In this document: piece after piece, positions 47,426 through 58,301 of the stretch | Layout of the letters: each line of letters starts with the position of its first letter | How positions within the stretch are numbered: the first letter of the stretch is position 1 | NCBI GenBank assembly: GCA_951799445.1 | Contig: OX637293.1 | Location: 1,054,001 to 1,118,000 of the forward strand | DNA length: 64,000 nucleotides | Source: Pseudisothecium myosuroides | Taxonomy: Eukaryota > Streptophyta > Bryopsida > Hypnales > Lembophyllaceae | Reading direction: 5' to 3' | Made by a program: the position numbers and the translations under genes | Notes under the pieces: model-generated | What the model saw: the letters and a program-made list of their open reading frames with translations, nothing else | Databases searched by the model: none | What the model was told of the DNA's origin: nothing

Positions 47426-48001
47426 TAAATGTGATAGAGAGTTCAGATAGAGTATGGAAGTATTTCTTGATTGTGCATGACTGTCAAAGCTGAATTCTTA
47501 AAAAAGATTTCTAGCTAAATTTTAATACAGAATAGTATAAGCCTTTGAACCTATTTTCTCAAATTAATTCTTAGCCCACAAAATTAGAAGCTCCATTTTC
47601 ACATATCTCATGCAATCTTCAATTTTTTATGGCAAGTTGTTGCAACATTATAATTTGACGGAAAGGTTGTAATTAAGGATTATACAAATTATTTAACATG
47701 AGGGTATTTAAATTGGCCAATCAAAGAAGTCAATTCCAACATCCGTTCCAAAAAGTCGTTCCAAATTTTATAAACATCCCGCACTGGTACTTTCGGAAAG
47801 AAAAATTAGATTTTATTCAATTTGATAACAATCTTGTAATTTACAAAGCAAATTTTTAAAAGGTCTAGCACACCATTAATCAAATATCTAAAATGTAGTA
47901 TTGGAAAGTGAATTGTTAAGAATATTGATGTCTCTAATAACATAACGCTTCACTTTGCCATCTTTATTTTGAAGAGGCTAAAGTTTGCAATCATGAGCTA
48001 A

Positions 48002-48930
48002 TTAACCCCTAAAGTCCCAAAGACATTTTTCCATCAAAAACCACTCAAAACTGTCATTTCTATAGCAAAGAGTAAAAAAAATTAATGTGTTTTTTGCATA
48101 TTTAACCATAGGATCTTGTACTAGACTAGTGTAAGAATGTGTGTAAGAAATTTCAGAAACTTTGACCTTGTAGATTGCAAGACATTTGCATTTAAAGTGA
48201 AGGAATCAAGTTTTTTTGCACCTTGCTCAACTACATTTTTTGGCTTTGAACCTTCATAACTTAAAATTTTTGCTCTAATGATTTTGAATTTCTAATTTTA
48301 TATGATGAAGAATTGAGTTGAAAATCTAGGAAGAAAAATTCAAAAAAGAAACACTTAGTTTTCACTCATCAAAAAATTGTTAAGTAGAAGTAGGTTCAAG
48401 ATTGAAGGAAAAATTAAATCATTAATAGCTCTAAGATAGAATTGAAATATACTAATCTCAACGGTGAGATTGTTCTAGCAAGAAATCTTAACCTTGTGGA
48501 ACTTTTTATTTTTCTAAATTGTCAAAATTGAGTTCGGAAATGAATCCTACAAGTTATTTTTTCTAGAAGATGCTCTAATTGCCCGAAAAATATGATTGTC
48601 CATAACTTTTGCATAACAAATCCAAACGGAATGAATCAAAGCTTCCCATGTAGATAAAAATCAAATCTATATGAAACAAATTTTTAAAATTTTTAATTTG
48701 AAGTTTTGTGAGTTTTTTTTCTACCCGCTCAACTAAAATTTGGGGGTTTTGTGCCATAACTTTTGCTCCAAGGCACCGATTGAAATAAAAATTACATTTT
48801 CGGAAAGCTAATGTAATTCTCTATCTTCCCAAAAAAAAAAATCAGAAAATCACGACAAATATTAAGGCCGTAGGAGCTTGCCCGAAATCCATTTTGTCCC
48901 CCGAGGGGACAAAGGGATTTTAGAGGTTAA
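48002..48930. mobile_element. A-type TTAA element (929 bp), left member of a pair
   Basis: It starts TTAACCCCTAAAGTCCC and ends GGGATTTTAGAGGTTAA. A hairpin TTTGTCCCCCGAGGGGACAAA sits just inside the right tip. It shares TTAA 48927-48930 with the next element. Confidence 0.88.
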
Positions 48931-49155
48931 CCCTAAAATGCCAAAGGGGTGAGCCTCAAAATCATCATGTTTCATTACCGTGTGCATCATTGGCTTCCAA
49001 AATTGCAACAGTACACATTGGAGTCAAACTACTATAGAAGATCTCCCATCTTTACAACAAATTTGGAAGATGAGTAGTTGCACTTCTGTTCTATACAGTT
49101 TGATTCCTTGTCATCCATTGGATACCAAACGTCCACATCAACGTTTAAGGGTTAA
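48927..49155. mobile_element. D-type TTAA element (229 bp), right member of a pair
   Basis: It is practically identical to 34555-34783, with tips TTAACCCTAAAATGCC and CAACGTTTAAGGGTTAA. Its right TTAA is followed by ACACAACATATTTCC, which directly follows GAGCTAATTAA or GAGTTAATTAA in uninterrupted blocks. Confidence 0.88.
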
Positions 49156-49895
49156 ACACAACATATTTCCAACTATGATCACATTGCTTATTCGGAAATA
49201 TATGTATATTTTCAGAAATATATGTAAAACGTGTAGCACCGTCAAATCGAAGCTTTGCAGAAGGGCCAAGCTGCGATGTTCCTTTTGGTGATATCATCAT
49301 ATTCTCGTGCCGTGTGTGAACGTGGTAACTGCACATCAATGGCAGGCGCTGTTCTTTCCGCTTTAAATGAGATGTTCGGACAAATCACGTAACTATCTGC
49401 TCTTCTACCACTCGGACTCATTGATTCCGCATATTCTGGTTCTTGTCAACATGTTGCATGAGAGATAATAGGATGAATGCACAAGAATGACACCGTGGCT
49501 TCCATATACAGTAGCACTTGTCTTAGTGCATGGTGCCAGGACCAACTCACTCTTGTTTCAAATTTGGAGTATTATTATAGGACCAACTCATTTGTGATCA
49601 TCTCCTCAAAGGGTAAAGTTTGATATCAAAAAAGATTGTGGAATAATGAAAGGCTACCCCATTCCCATTCATGTACCCGCAAGCTGGATAGGACAACATC
49701 TATTTTAGTTGGTACAAAAGCCCATTTCTTTTCCACCCTTTGTAGGATATACAGGTAGCTCCCTAGTATGCAGGGGGGCCAAAGTTAGCTTCTTGTATGT
49801 AGGGCTTAAAGTTACCTTTATGAAAATGTGCTCGAAATTGAGCCCACCTAATACTTGACAATTATGCAATAAGAAAGTTCTACTATATTTTGCAG
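49156..49895 (+). promoter_or_regulatory. Orphan SABATH promoter block without a gene
   Basis: It aligns with the gene 1 upstream region, including the CGTGGTAACTGCACATCA block and the GAAAGGCTACCCCATTC and AAGTTACCTTT segments unique to gene 1. It stops at TTTTGCAG, about 40 bp before the expected ATG, where a GGGTGAATGC fold-back MITE begins. No SABATH exon follows. The gene was lost or never included in this duplicate. Confidence 0.75.
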
Positions 49896-50555
49896 GGTGA
49901 ATGCAAGAAACACTTGTACTATTTGTTGCGTTTTGTCACACCCTAGTTTTTGATTTTTTTTTGGGCCATAACTTTTGTGTTTTAGCTCCAAATGACTCAA
50001 AATCTATAGGGAATCTACTCATAACCATTATACACTTTGACTAATTTTTATTATAATTTAAAAAAATAATTTACTATTTTTAAACAGCCCCGATAATTTC
50101 TCACAATGGGTGATTTAGGGGGGTTTTGCACTTTTTTTAACCCAAAAAAATGAATTTTGAGCTGAAATTTGGAGAGAATGGTCTTCTAGTAGACTTATAG
50201 CTACTGTCCAAAGGATTTTTAAAAATACTTATTTTTATGTGGTGTACAAGTCCACAAAGAGAGCTCCTTTCTGCATTTTTTTCAAAGGTATGAAACATAT
50301 TTTGGTGCGTTTTTTGGTCAAAATCCATCACCAAAACGTTTTTTCAAATAGACAATTTTTAGATTTTTCTTTAAAAAAAAATCCTATTTTTACAATTTAA
50401 AATGTCAAAAGTGGTATTTTCTTGACCGAAATTTTGGACATAGAATTCACCCTGAAACCGGTGAAGAAAATACCACTTCTGACATTTTAAATTGTAAAAA
50501 GTAGGATTTTTTTTTAAATGTAAAAATTGTCCATTTGAGAAAACAATCAAAGCTA
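49896..50555. mobile_element. Right-truncated fold-back MITE (GGGTGATTGC family)
   Basis: The left tip AGGGTGAATGCAAGAAACAC and following sequence match 9458-10191, including ATGGTCTTCTAGTAGACTT. From about 50330 to 50550 it folds back on itself (AAAAATCCTATTTTTACAAT versus ATTGTAAAAAGTAGGATTTT). It ends abruptly without the CAATCACCC right tip. Confidence 0.65.
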
Positions 50556-51388
50556 GTTCAAACACCCTGAAGCAAAAGAATCTGTAGATGTCACACTCCA
50601 AAGACTATATAGCAATTTGATCCTTGCAAAGGGAACCAAAACACAACTTCTAACCAACCAAAGGTGAAGAATTTATCCCAAAACTATATAGAAACTACTA
50701 CTAATAAAAAAATGCTTGAGAATTTCCTTGATTTGAATCACAGGACATTGTTGAATTGGAATACAAAGAACATCAATGGACGTCATTACATCAATGCTGC
50801 TCGGAGAATGATCAAAATTAATGTCACTGGAGCAGTTCCCCAAAGGGCAAAAATTTGTCACTTTCGCCGCTTGTTTTCAACATGCGCCGCTTCGCTACTG
50901 ACTTCCATTCTTTTACACCAAGTAGGCTTCAATGGAAGCTACAACAACTATGCAATCCTTAGAAAATAGGAGCAACTCATGCATTAATGTAGCCATTTCT
51001 AGGAAACTCCGGATTTATTTTGGGACAAAGGGAATAACATTTAGCTAGTTGTTTGTCGTGTTACATTTCCTTTGTAGGGAGCCGTTCTTATTCCTTGTCC
51101 CCCGTACCCGTATGACTTGGAGCTTCCTCCAAAGAATAGAGTCACGAGTAAAACTAATACGGGAATCCAGATTAGGGTTGATTGGAAACCAGAAGCCTGG
51201 TATCCGAATTGGAAAGCGTTGGGTATCATTCTATATAGGTGTCAAAGTGAGACACTGTAGATAGTGTGACGAGAGGATAGGATGTTCTAGAAAGTTTTTT
51301 AACCATGGGGTTCAACACATCCAAAAAATGGATGCACTTTGGTTAACCTTGACTGTAACTTTCAATATAACCTTTTTGAATATTTGAT
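50556..51388. other. Spacer with unassigned open frames
   Basis: A 101-codon plus-strand frame at 50664-50969 has no motif I recognise. At about 51090-51250 a gene-like frame (contains ELPPKNRVTSK and WKPEAWYPNWKALG) precedes a segment also present near 41700; it may be an exon relic carried with the SABATH blocks. A splice-acceptor-like TTTGTAGGG lies at about 51072. Function unknown. Confidence 0.2.
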
Positions 51389-51983
51389 TTAACCCCCAAG
51401 CGCTCCAACGTCCACTTTCTCGATGACGAACACATTGAAACTCAAGTTTCATCCTCACAATTACTATTTGGATGAAAGCCATCCTAATTTGTGGAGATAC
51501 TTTATCAAGTTGTTGTCGTATTGAATGGTTGGATTTGGTGTTACTAGAGTACATATATTTTTCTAAAATTACAAATGTGGAAGTATGTCAAGTGGTTGAC
51601 CAAGCCAAAATTGCATTGACTCTAGTTCAAAACTGGATTTGCAAGAAAGAGGTCATAGATTTAAAGAACACAAAAATTTCAAAAATTTAGTATGTGAAGA
51701 GAATCACATTTCAAATCCATTCCAACTAATAGTACTCAAAAAATGATAATATTTTGCTTGTAATTGAATTTAGAAGGAATTTTGAAATTTTCCTTTCAAA
51801 ATTTATAAAAAAAAATATTACTAATAGCATTGGTGAAGGTAACCATATGGATGGAATTTACAACTCAAAATCTACAACTTTTATTTGTATGTCAATTCCA
51901 AAATATTTTTGCAAATAGCACTTTAAAATCTTTTTTCTAGAAATTGTGAATTTTTGAGAAGACTCTGGACATTTAGGGGTTAA
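51389..51983. mobile_element. C-type TTAA element (595 bp)
   Basis: The left tip is TTAACCCCCAAGCGCTCC, and the right tip ACATTTAGGGGTTAA ends at 51983. It is homologous to 26801-27378 through most of its length. No transposase frame. Confidence 0.78.
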
Positions 51984-52120
51984 ACTAAGATAATGAAGCT
52001 TGACAAGATCTCTTTCTACTTCATCTTGAAGTATTGAAAAAATTGAAAAAATTGAAAAAAATATTGCAATTGCAAGCTCCATGTGTTAGAATCCAAATTA
52101 TACACTACATTGTGTTTTTC

Positions 52121-52123
<3 letters not shown>

Positions 52124-52172
<49 letters not shown>
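52124..52172. repeat. (TA)n microsatellite
   Basis: About 24 uninterrupted AT dinucleotides. Confidence 0.95.
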
Positions 52173-52175
<3 letters not shown>

Positions 52176-52617
52176 AGTGATTTACTATTTAAATTATAAA
52201 ATTAAATTTTTCATTCTAACCTTCATTATAAAAAAATTAGATTATTCTAATATATATTATAATTTATATAATTTTATTTCTACCTTTAACATTAAAAAAT
52301 CACAACAATTTGATTTTTCCATCAAATTTTTTGAAAAAAAATCATAAATAGAAAATACATTTTTCCACTATCAAAAAATATCAAAATTTTATACATCAAT
52401 TAAACAAAAGGATGAATTTGGTTTGATGGTTGAATTTGACTTCAAAGTCTTTGCTTTTGTTGTTTTGGATGTAAAAAACAAATTAACCAATTGAATATAT
52501 TTCACACTAACATCCATTGCTATTTGTACTTCTTGAAAAAATTTCAAATAATTTGGATTGTTTTTGCTATTTTCACTTATTTATTTTCAAAATTTTCAAC
52601 AAGAATGATAACAATTA
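52173..52617. other. No gene seen
   Basis: Very AT-rich spacer following the microsatellite. Confidence 0.4.
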
Positions 52618-52710
52618 CTCCCTCTATTTCTGAAAAAGATTCGTGCAAGGATTCGTGTTTCCTTTGTGTTTTACAAAGGAAACATGGGTCTTTTTCAAAA
52701 ACAGAGGAAG
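52618..52710. mobile_element. Stowaway-like MITE (93 bp)
   Basis: The ends CTCCCTCTATTTCTGAAAAA and TTTTTCAAAAACAGAGGAAG are inverted and flanked by TA on both sides, with the CTCCCTC tip typical of plant Stowaway (Tc1/mariner) elements. The centre is an 11-bp perfect hairpin (GTTTCCTTTGT, loop, ACAAAGGAAAC). Confidence 0.75.
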
Positions 52711-52859
52711 TAAGATTTTTCACAAAACAAATTGAAATTTCTCAAAGTGATATACAATTCATAATTTCAAGTAATAAAAATATGGGATTGATGTTTGAAC
52801 ACATTTGAATAGACTAATCTAGCTTAGACTTGATGTTTGACCAAGTGGCAATGGATCTC

Positions 52860-53274
52860 GTCCTTTGAGGGAAGGATCAGATTCAAGAGGTCTGAGTGTA
52901 CTTGCTTGCGCAACACCCATTTGCACAGCTTTTGGAGATTCGAAGTCACGCAGAGTTTTCAGAAATATACATAAACGTGTGGCACACAAATCGAAGCTAT
53001 AGGGCCAAGATGCGATGTTCTTTGGTGATAGTCGTAATATTCTCATGTGCCGTGTGCAAACGTGGTATCTGCACACCACTGGCAGACTTTCTATCTATCC
53101 GCTTCAAATGAGCTGTTCTTACAAATCGGGTATCTGCTCTTTACCACTCTGATTCATTGATTTCGCATATTCTGACATGCTGCACGAGAGACAATAGGAT
53201 GGAGGACAAGAACACCGAGACTTCGATATAGTTTGCAGCACTATCGAATTGCATTTGCGTGAGCTGTTTTAGCT
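52860..53274 (+). promoter_or_regulatory. Upstream region of SABATH copy 3
   Basis: It contains the conserved block (GTGCAAACGTGGTATCTGCA, CATTGATTTCGCATATTCTG) and CTTGCTTGCGCAACACCCAT shared with copy 2. It is short, lacking the TATA-containing part found upstream of gene 1. Further upstream it is separated from its paralogous DNA (about 51290) by a C-type element and AT-rich sequence. Confidence 0.5.
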
Positions 53275-55771
53275 ATGGATGATGCAACAGTCGGTGGAAG
53301 TGAGGTTTATGGTGATACGATGGCCAGGCCTGGAGGCGAAGAGAAAACGAACAAGGTTGCTCGAGCCATAGCTGGGATGGCGGGTGGCGCAGGAGAGTTC
53401 AGCTACACGAGAAACTCAGTGGTGCAATCTCAGTGCATAAATATCTTGAAGCCGCTCTTGGAGCAGGAGATTATGGAACTGGAATTGTTCAAGGACTGGA
53501 GCGGGAGAGCGATTCGTGTGGCTGATTTCGGATGCTCCGTGGGAGCGAATACTCTTGCATATGCGGAGATTTGTTACCGAAGTGTGTGCCGAGCAAGGAT
53601 GAGCAGTGGGAGGAAATTTCCGGATGAAGTCCAGTATTTCTTCTGTGACTTGCCTTCCAATGATTTCAACACTTTGTTCCTGCAATTGGAAGATTGGCGA
53701 AAAACGCAAACGGGCTTGGAGGATTTCTTTGTCACGGCAGTTCCGGGATCATTCCATAGACGCCTCTTTCCCCGGGGAAGTCTTCAAGTCGCAATCTCTG
53801 TCTTAGCGGTTCAATGGATGTCACAGGTAACTTTACTTGCAGATAATTTGTCGATGCCATTTTTTTTACACTATTGCAGAAGAGTATGCTTATTTGTTCT
53901 AATAGTATGTGACACTAATTTATTAAAGTCACAGTATTTTGAGAAATGTAGGTTGAAATATTACTCTATTGTATCAATTTCTACAAAAATGACACTAAGC
54001 TTCTACACAAAATAGTGAAATTAGGTTGTCCCTCACTAATTTCTCAACATTTGACACTATGTAAGTATTCATTATTATTCTACAAGAATGCACTACTTTT
54101 AAATTAGGTCTTGTTGTATTTGGGACTCATGAACTTCTATGTGTACAAATAGAAATATATGTAGAAATATTTGTTGACTTTGATGGCTTGTAATGTACCT
54201 TTCTTTAGATAAAGCAACCTAATTGTTAAGGCAACCTAATTTCACTATTTTGTATAGATGATATTAATTTTCCCCCCTTACCAATAGGACAAATCAATGT
54301 AACAGAGAAATGTCATTCCATTGTCAATATTGTTGTCGGTCACGGCTTAAACTAGAACAAGCTGTACAAAATCATCGTAGTCAATTTGAGTCAAGCTTTT
54401 TCATGCTTTACATGGCTATTGCTTTGTTGTTCAGGTGCCTAATGCGGTGTTGGACAAATTCTCGCCCGCTTATAACAAGGGGAGAGCATGGATAGACGAT
54501 AACAAAAATGCTGCAACAGTGCAGACCTTCACATAGAGTGCAAGGCAAGATCTTCGTAAGTTTTTGCTATCTCGAGCAAATGAAGTCGCCTCTGGTGGTC
54601 TTGTTCTCTTTTAAGCTCTTGGTCGTGTGGACGGGCACCATCCAAAGATTCAATGGCCTAGGGAAGGGGAGTATGTGGGGCCTTATAGTAAAGTCTTCGA
54701 GGCTACATGGGAAGAACTCGTCATTGAGGTATTCTCTAGTTCACTCAAGTCAATTTTGAAAAGGGAGCTAATTGCACTTGTTTCTATCCAAAATAGAAAT
54801 AAATCAATAATTTTCATATATATCTTTCCGTATACGATATATGGAGGATGCCAATGACCAAGCACATACTTATCCTTTAAGTCATATATTATTGCTTGGT
54901 GAAGGATGAGTGTTATTTAGTCTAAAGAGATGACAATGCCAATCTTTTACCTCAAATTAAAACATAATTTTTTTGTGTATTTCTTTCTACATAATCATAG
55001 TAGATAGCTAAGAATAGAACATTTTACAATTGTCAAACTCTTGACCTTAAATCAAATAGAGACTAACAAGTTATAGTTATTTGAGCAATATTGGTCACCA
55101 ATCTCATTTCATTTGCACAAGTTGGATAATATTATGATTTCAAGATTCTACAAGAAATTCGTTCTTTGAAATGATAGTAACCAACATGCTATCATTGCTT
55201 TCAACACATGCCTGATATTTTTAAACACCAAAACCTTTTTGCATATTCTAACAATTACTTAGGCTCTCTCCTCAAAAAAGACTCAATAAAGAGATTCCAA
55301 GTCATCGAAGTTATGTCACACGCGTAGCAGGGTGATCTAGTCCATTACATTTCAATGATTTTCTTTGGAGAGGTACCAATCTTTGGAGAGGTTTCAATGT
55401 TTTAGGGTATTATAGAAGAAGAGAGAAGAGACACATTCAATGTTCCAGTATACTTGTACAACGTGGACGACGTGAAAGTAGTCGCAAAGGTCACAAACGC
55501 TTTCCACATCAAACGATGTGAGATCATGCGACAAAGCTATTTTCCGTCAAATGAAGTGGAACAAATGCTTACTGATCCTGAGGCATATGGCCGGTTCACA
55601 AAAAATTTCACAAGGAGCCTCGTGAATTCGATCATGGTGGAGCATATTGGTGAAGAGAAGTGCCACAAGTTTTTTGAACGCTTGGAGAAAAATGCTGCTA
55701 GAGCTGCAGAAGAGAAGAGGATGTCCAGCTTGCCTATGGATTGCATATTTGTTGTTTTGATCCGAAAATAG
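53275..55771 (+). pseudogene. SABATH methyltransferase copy 3, two nonsense codons in exon 2
   Basis: Exons are 53275-53826, 54435-54728 and 55406-55771, exactly the exon lengths of copy 1. Exon 1 is intact (184 codons, with VADFGCSVGANT, PGSFHRRLFP and QWMSQ). Exon 2 carries TAG at 54534-54536 (Gln position in the TQIARQ segment) and TAA at 54612-54614 (Tyr position in LLYFPGR). Exon 3 is open to TAG 55769-55771. A product would end before the C-terminal substrate cap, so catalysis is unlikely. Intron 1 is 608 bp rather than 146-177 bp because of an insertion. The open exons 1 and 3 suggest that decay is recent or limited to exon 2. Confidence 0.88.
53843..54293. mobile_element. Insertion in intron 1 of SABATH copy 3
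   Basis: This roughly 450-bp stretch is absent from intron 1 of copies 1 and 2, whose TTGCAGTTTATCAGTGTAAC becomes split here. It contains a perfect 22-bp inverted repeat at 54007-54028 and 54232-54253 (core AGTGAAATTAGGTTG) and possible short tips (ATTTGTC near both ends). Type unassigned. Confidence 0.6.
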
Positions 55772-56611
55772 GTCCAAAGAGAATTTGAGACAAACTAGTG
55801 GATCGATATTTGTATTTTTCTACTTGTAGTTAGTATTTGATTAATTTGTTTCACTGATTTTGCACAAGGCAATGCTATTAAAGAGGAGATTATGAAAAAT
55901 AAGAGCTCTATATGTAGGTGAATCCGTACGAGCCCTAACTAATTTTAAGTTACCTCTTTTAAAATATTGTTCAGTTATATCTCTAATTTTTTTTGGAATC
56001 AACATTTTTGGAAAAATGAATTGGTAGTTATCACTTCTACTTTTTCATTGTACATATTCTAGTTATTTTGTGTATTTTTACTTAAAATATGTAGGTCTTC
56101 CCTTTAAGTGCTAATAATTTGTTTTGTGAAATAGCAACACTAATTTAAGTCAACACAAATGTATGTGAATGTCCCTAATAAATGTGATAGATAGTTCAAA
56201 TAGAGTATAGAAGTATTTGTTGAATGTTAAAGCTAAAGTCTAGAAAAAGATTTCTATCTAAATTCTAATTTAGTTTAGTGCAAGCTTTAAAGCCTATTAT
56301 CTCAAATTAATTCTTAGCCCATAGAATTAGGAGCCTCATTCATACATATCTTGTGCAATCTACAATTTTTTATAGCAAGATGTTGCAACATTATAGTTTG
56401 GAAGGAAGGTTGTATATAAACAATATACAAATGATTTAACTTGAGGGTATTAAAATTGGCCTAATAAATAAAATAATTTCAAACTCCATTCCAAAAAGTC
56501 ATTCCAAAATTTTATAAACATCCCGTAGCAATACTTTAGGAAATGAGAATTAGGTTCTATCCAATTTGATAACAAAATTGTAATTTACAAAGCAAATTTT
56601 TGTAAGGTCTA
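55772..56611 (+). repeat. 3' flank of SABATH block 3, part 1
   Basis: It matches the flanks of other blocks and holds uninterrupted targets corresponding to TTAA insertions elsewhere (56110, 56171, 56227). It is broken at 56612 by a 1.69-kb insertion. Confidence 0.75.
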
Positions 56612-58301
56612 ATATTGTACCCATAGGGCAGGGTCAGCACATTGATGTCAAAGAATTAATTAAAGTTTCCAAAGTAGATTCAACATTTTAAAATTTAATT
56701 TTTAAAAATTCAACATCATATTCAAATCATTTTATAATATCCGGCACCTTCCTTCAAAAGTTGCTTAAACTTTGGCGTGCTCGATGTGGAGAAGACAAAT
56801 TCTTTATAAAAATGGGGTGCTAGGAGGTAAAACAAACCATGTGGGATATGTAAATTAGGACAACAACTTGTAGCTAGTTAAGTCAAAAGCAGGAACTGTG
56901 TTCAAAGTAGAATTTTAGACCTCATTTTTGCATAGTAGAATAACTTTTTTCAAAAAACTTTGAACTAAGTTAATGTAGGAAATCAATCCAAATTTCATCT
57001 CCAAAAATTTGTTTTAAATTTTAAGCCTCTAATCAAAAGTTATCGTCAAATTTTAGAGGGGATGTTTGAAAATGTCAAAGAAAATGTCCCTTCCAAACCC
57101 TCTTTGAAATTTGACCATAACTTTTGATTAGAGCTTGAAATCTAAAACAGATTTTTGAGATGAAAGTTAGATTGATTTCCTACACTAATTTAATTCAAAG
57201 TTTTTTGAATAAAGTTATTCTACTACACCAAAATGAGGTCTAAAATTTTACTTTGAACACAATTTCTATGTTTTGACAATGAGTGGTGAAGTTTTCATCT
57301 TCAATTTATCCCATATCCTTTGAGGGTTCATGATGGACAATGTATTTTATTATAAAAACAATCTCTTCACCCTACATCTTTACTATATATTATTGAGAAA
57401 AAACCTCCATTATACCATCAATTTTTTTTATGGTAAATGGTGTTTGGATTTTTGGACTAACATTGGACATTTTCATTTTTTAAAACAACCTTGATATATA
57501 ATTTTTGTTGAATTCACTTGGGGGGGAGACATTGGTGCAATAGAAAATGGTGTGAGATAAAAAAAATAGGGTCATTTTAATTTGTTGAAGGAAAATTTAT
57601 ACTTTGGATAGATTACCATAGCATTGGTAATATGTGCTTAGTGCATTTATAAAAAGAAATAGGATGTGGAAAAAAGCCTTCATTTTTTAGTATAATAGAT
57701 TCAAAATAGGGTGTCAAACATTGGATACCCCTGAAATTCCTTAGTAGGTTTAGTTTTCTAATTAATTGTTTGGGGGTTTGGATGGGTGAGCAGTCTTGAA
57801 CTTGAATTAACTTTCAATGAAGTCCTTTAATTTAACTTAATTTGGTGGTTTAGGTGGGAAACAACTCCGGTTCAAGCTAGGAGTTTCAATGGTACATTGG
57901 TGGTATTGTGTATTGCATTGGTGCTACTTCCAATGTTATGGCAAACTTTTTGCTTGCGTTATTGCTTTTGCAATGTTTTCACATTCCTTTCAGTATTCCA
58001 TAGTTCTAAAATGTAGAAAAAAAATAGACTCTCCACCCATTTATAAAAAAAAAATAGGGTGCTCATAAATACATGCCGGTAGCTTTTTATCTACCAATAG
58101 GGAGGAAAAAAAAGATGGGAAGGAAACAAATACCCCCCCCCCCTTAAATACCCCATTATCGCACGTGGTTATTGAAATTTTAGGGGTTTAGGATCCCGCC
58201 CCCCAAGTGAATTCAACAATTTTTCTTTTTCATTTTCTTTTTTGTTCGGCATTCATAAAAATAATTAATTTTTGCCAATCCTGACCTATAGGTACGGTAC
58301 C
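56612..58301. mobile_element. 1.69-kb insertion with inverted tips and internal fold-back
   Basis: The other blocks read GGTCTAGCACACCATTAATC (47860) without a break. Here GGTCTA is followed by the insert and then CTAGCATACC, so CTA is duplicated. The tips GTACCCATAGGGCAGGGT and, reversed, GTACCTATAGGTCAGGAT are imperfect inverted repeats. Inside, arms of about 190 bp at 56895-57075 and 57095-57285 pair with each other. A C-run lies near 58132. No transposase frame is visible. Confidence 0.75.

Larger units (their letters stand above)
44288..48001 (+). repeat. 3' flank of SABATH block 2, loaded with TTAA elements
   Basis: The flank sequence matches the other blocks but is split by two insertions at TTAA (44666-45602 and 45661-47425). 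It resumes TAATTTGTCTTGTAAAATAGC, AATGTGATAGAGAGTTC and TTTGCAATCATGAGCTA, ending where the double insertion at 48002 begins. Confidence 0.75.

Noticed and set aside
50664..50969. A 101-codon frame as a transposase or real gene
   Set aside because: No catalytic pattern or family motif visible, no introns or conserved copy elsewhere in the window; left as unassigned.
58132..58143. C-run as a G-quadruplex or telomeric motif
   Set aside because: It is a single short homopolymer inside the 1.69-kb insertion without further G/C tracts close enough to suggest a structure.
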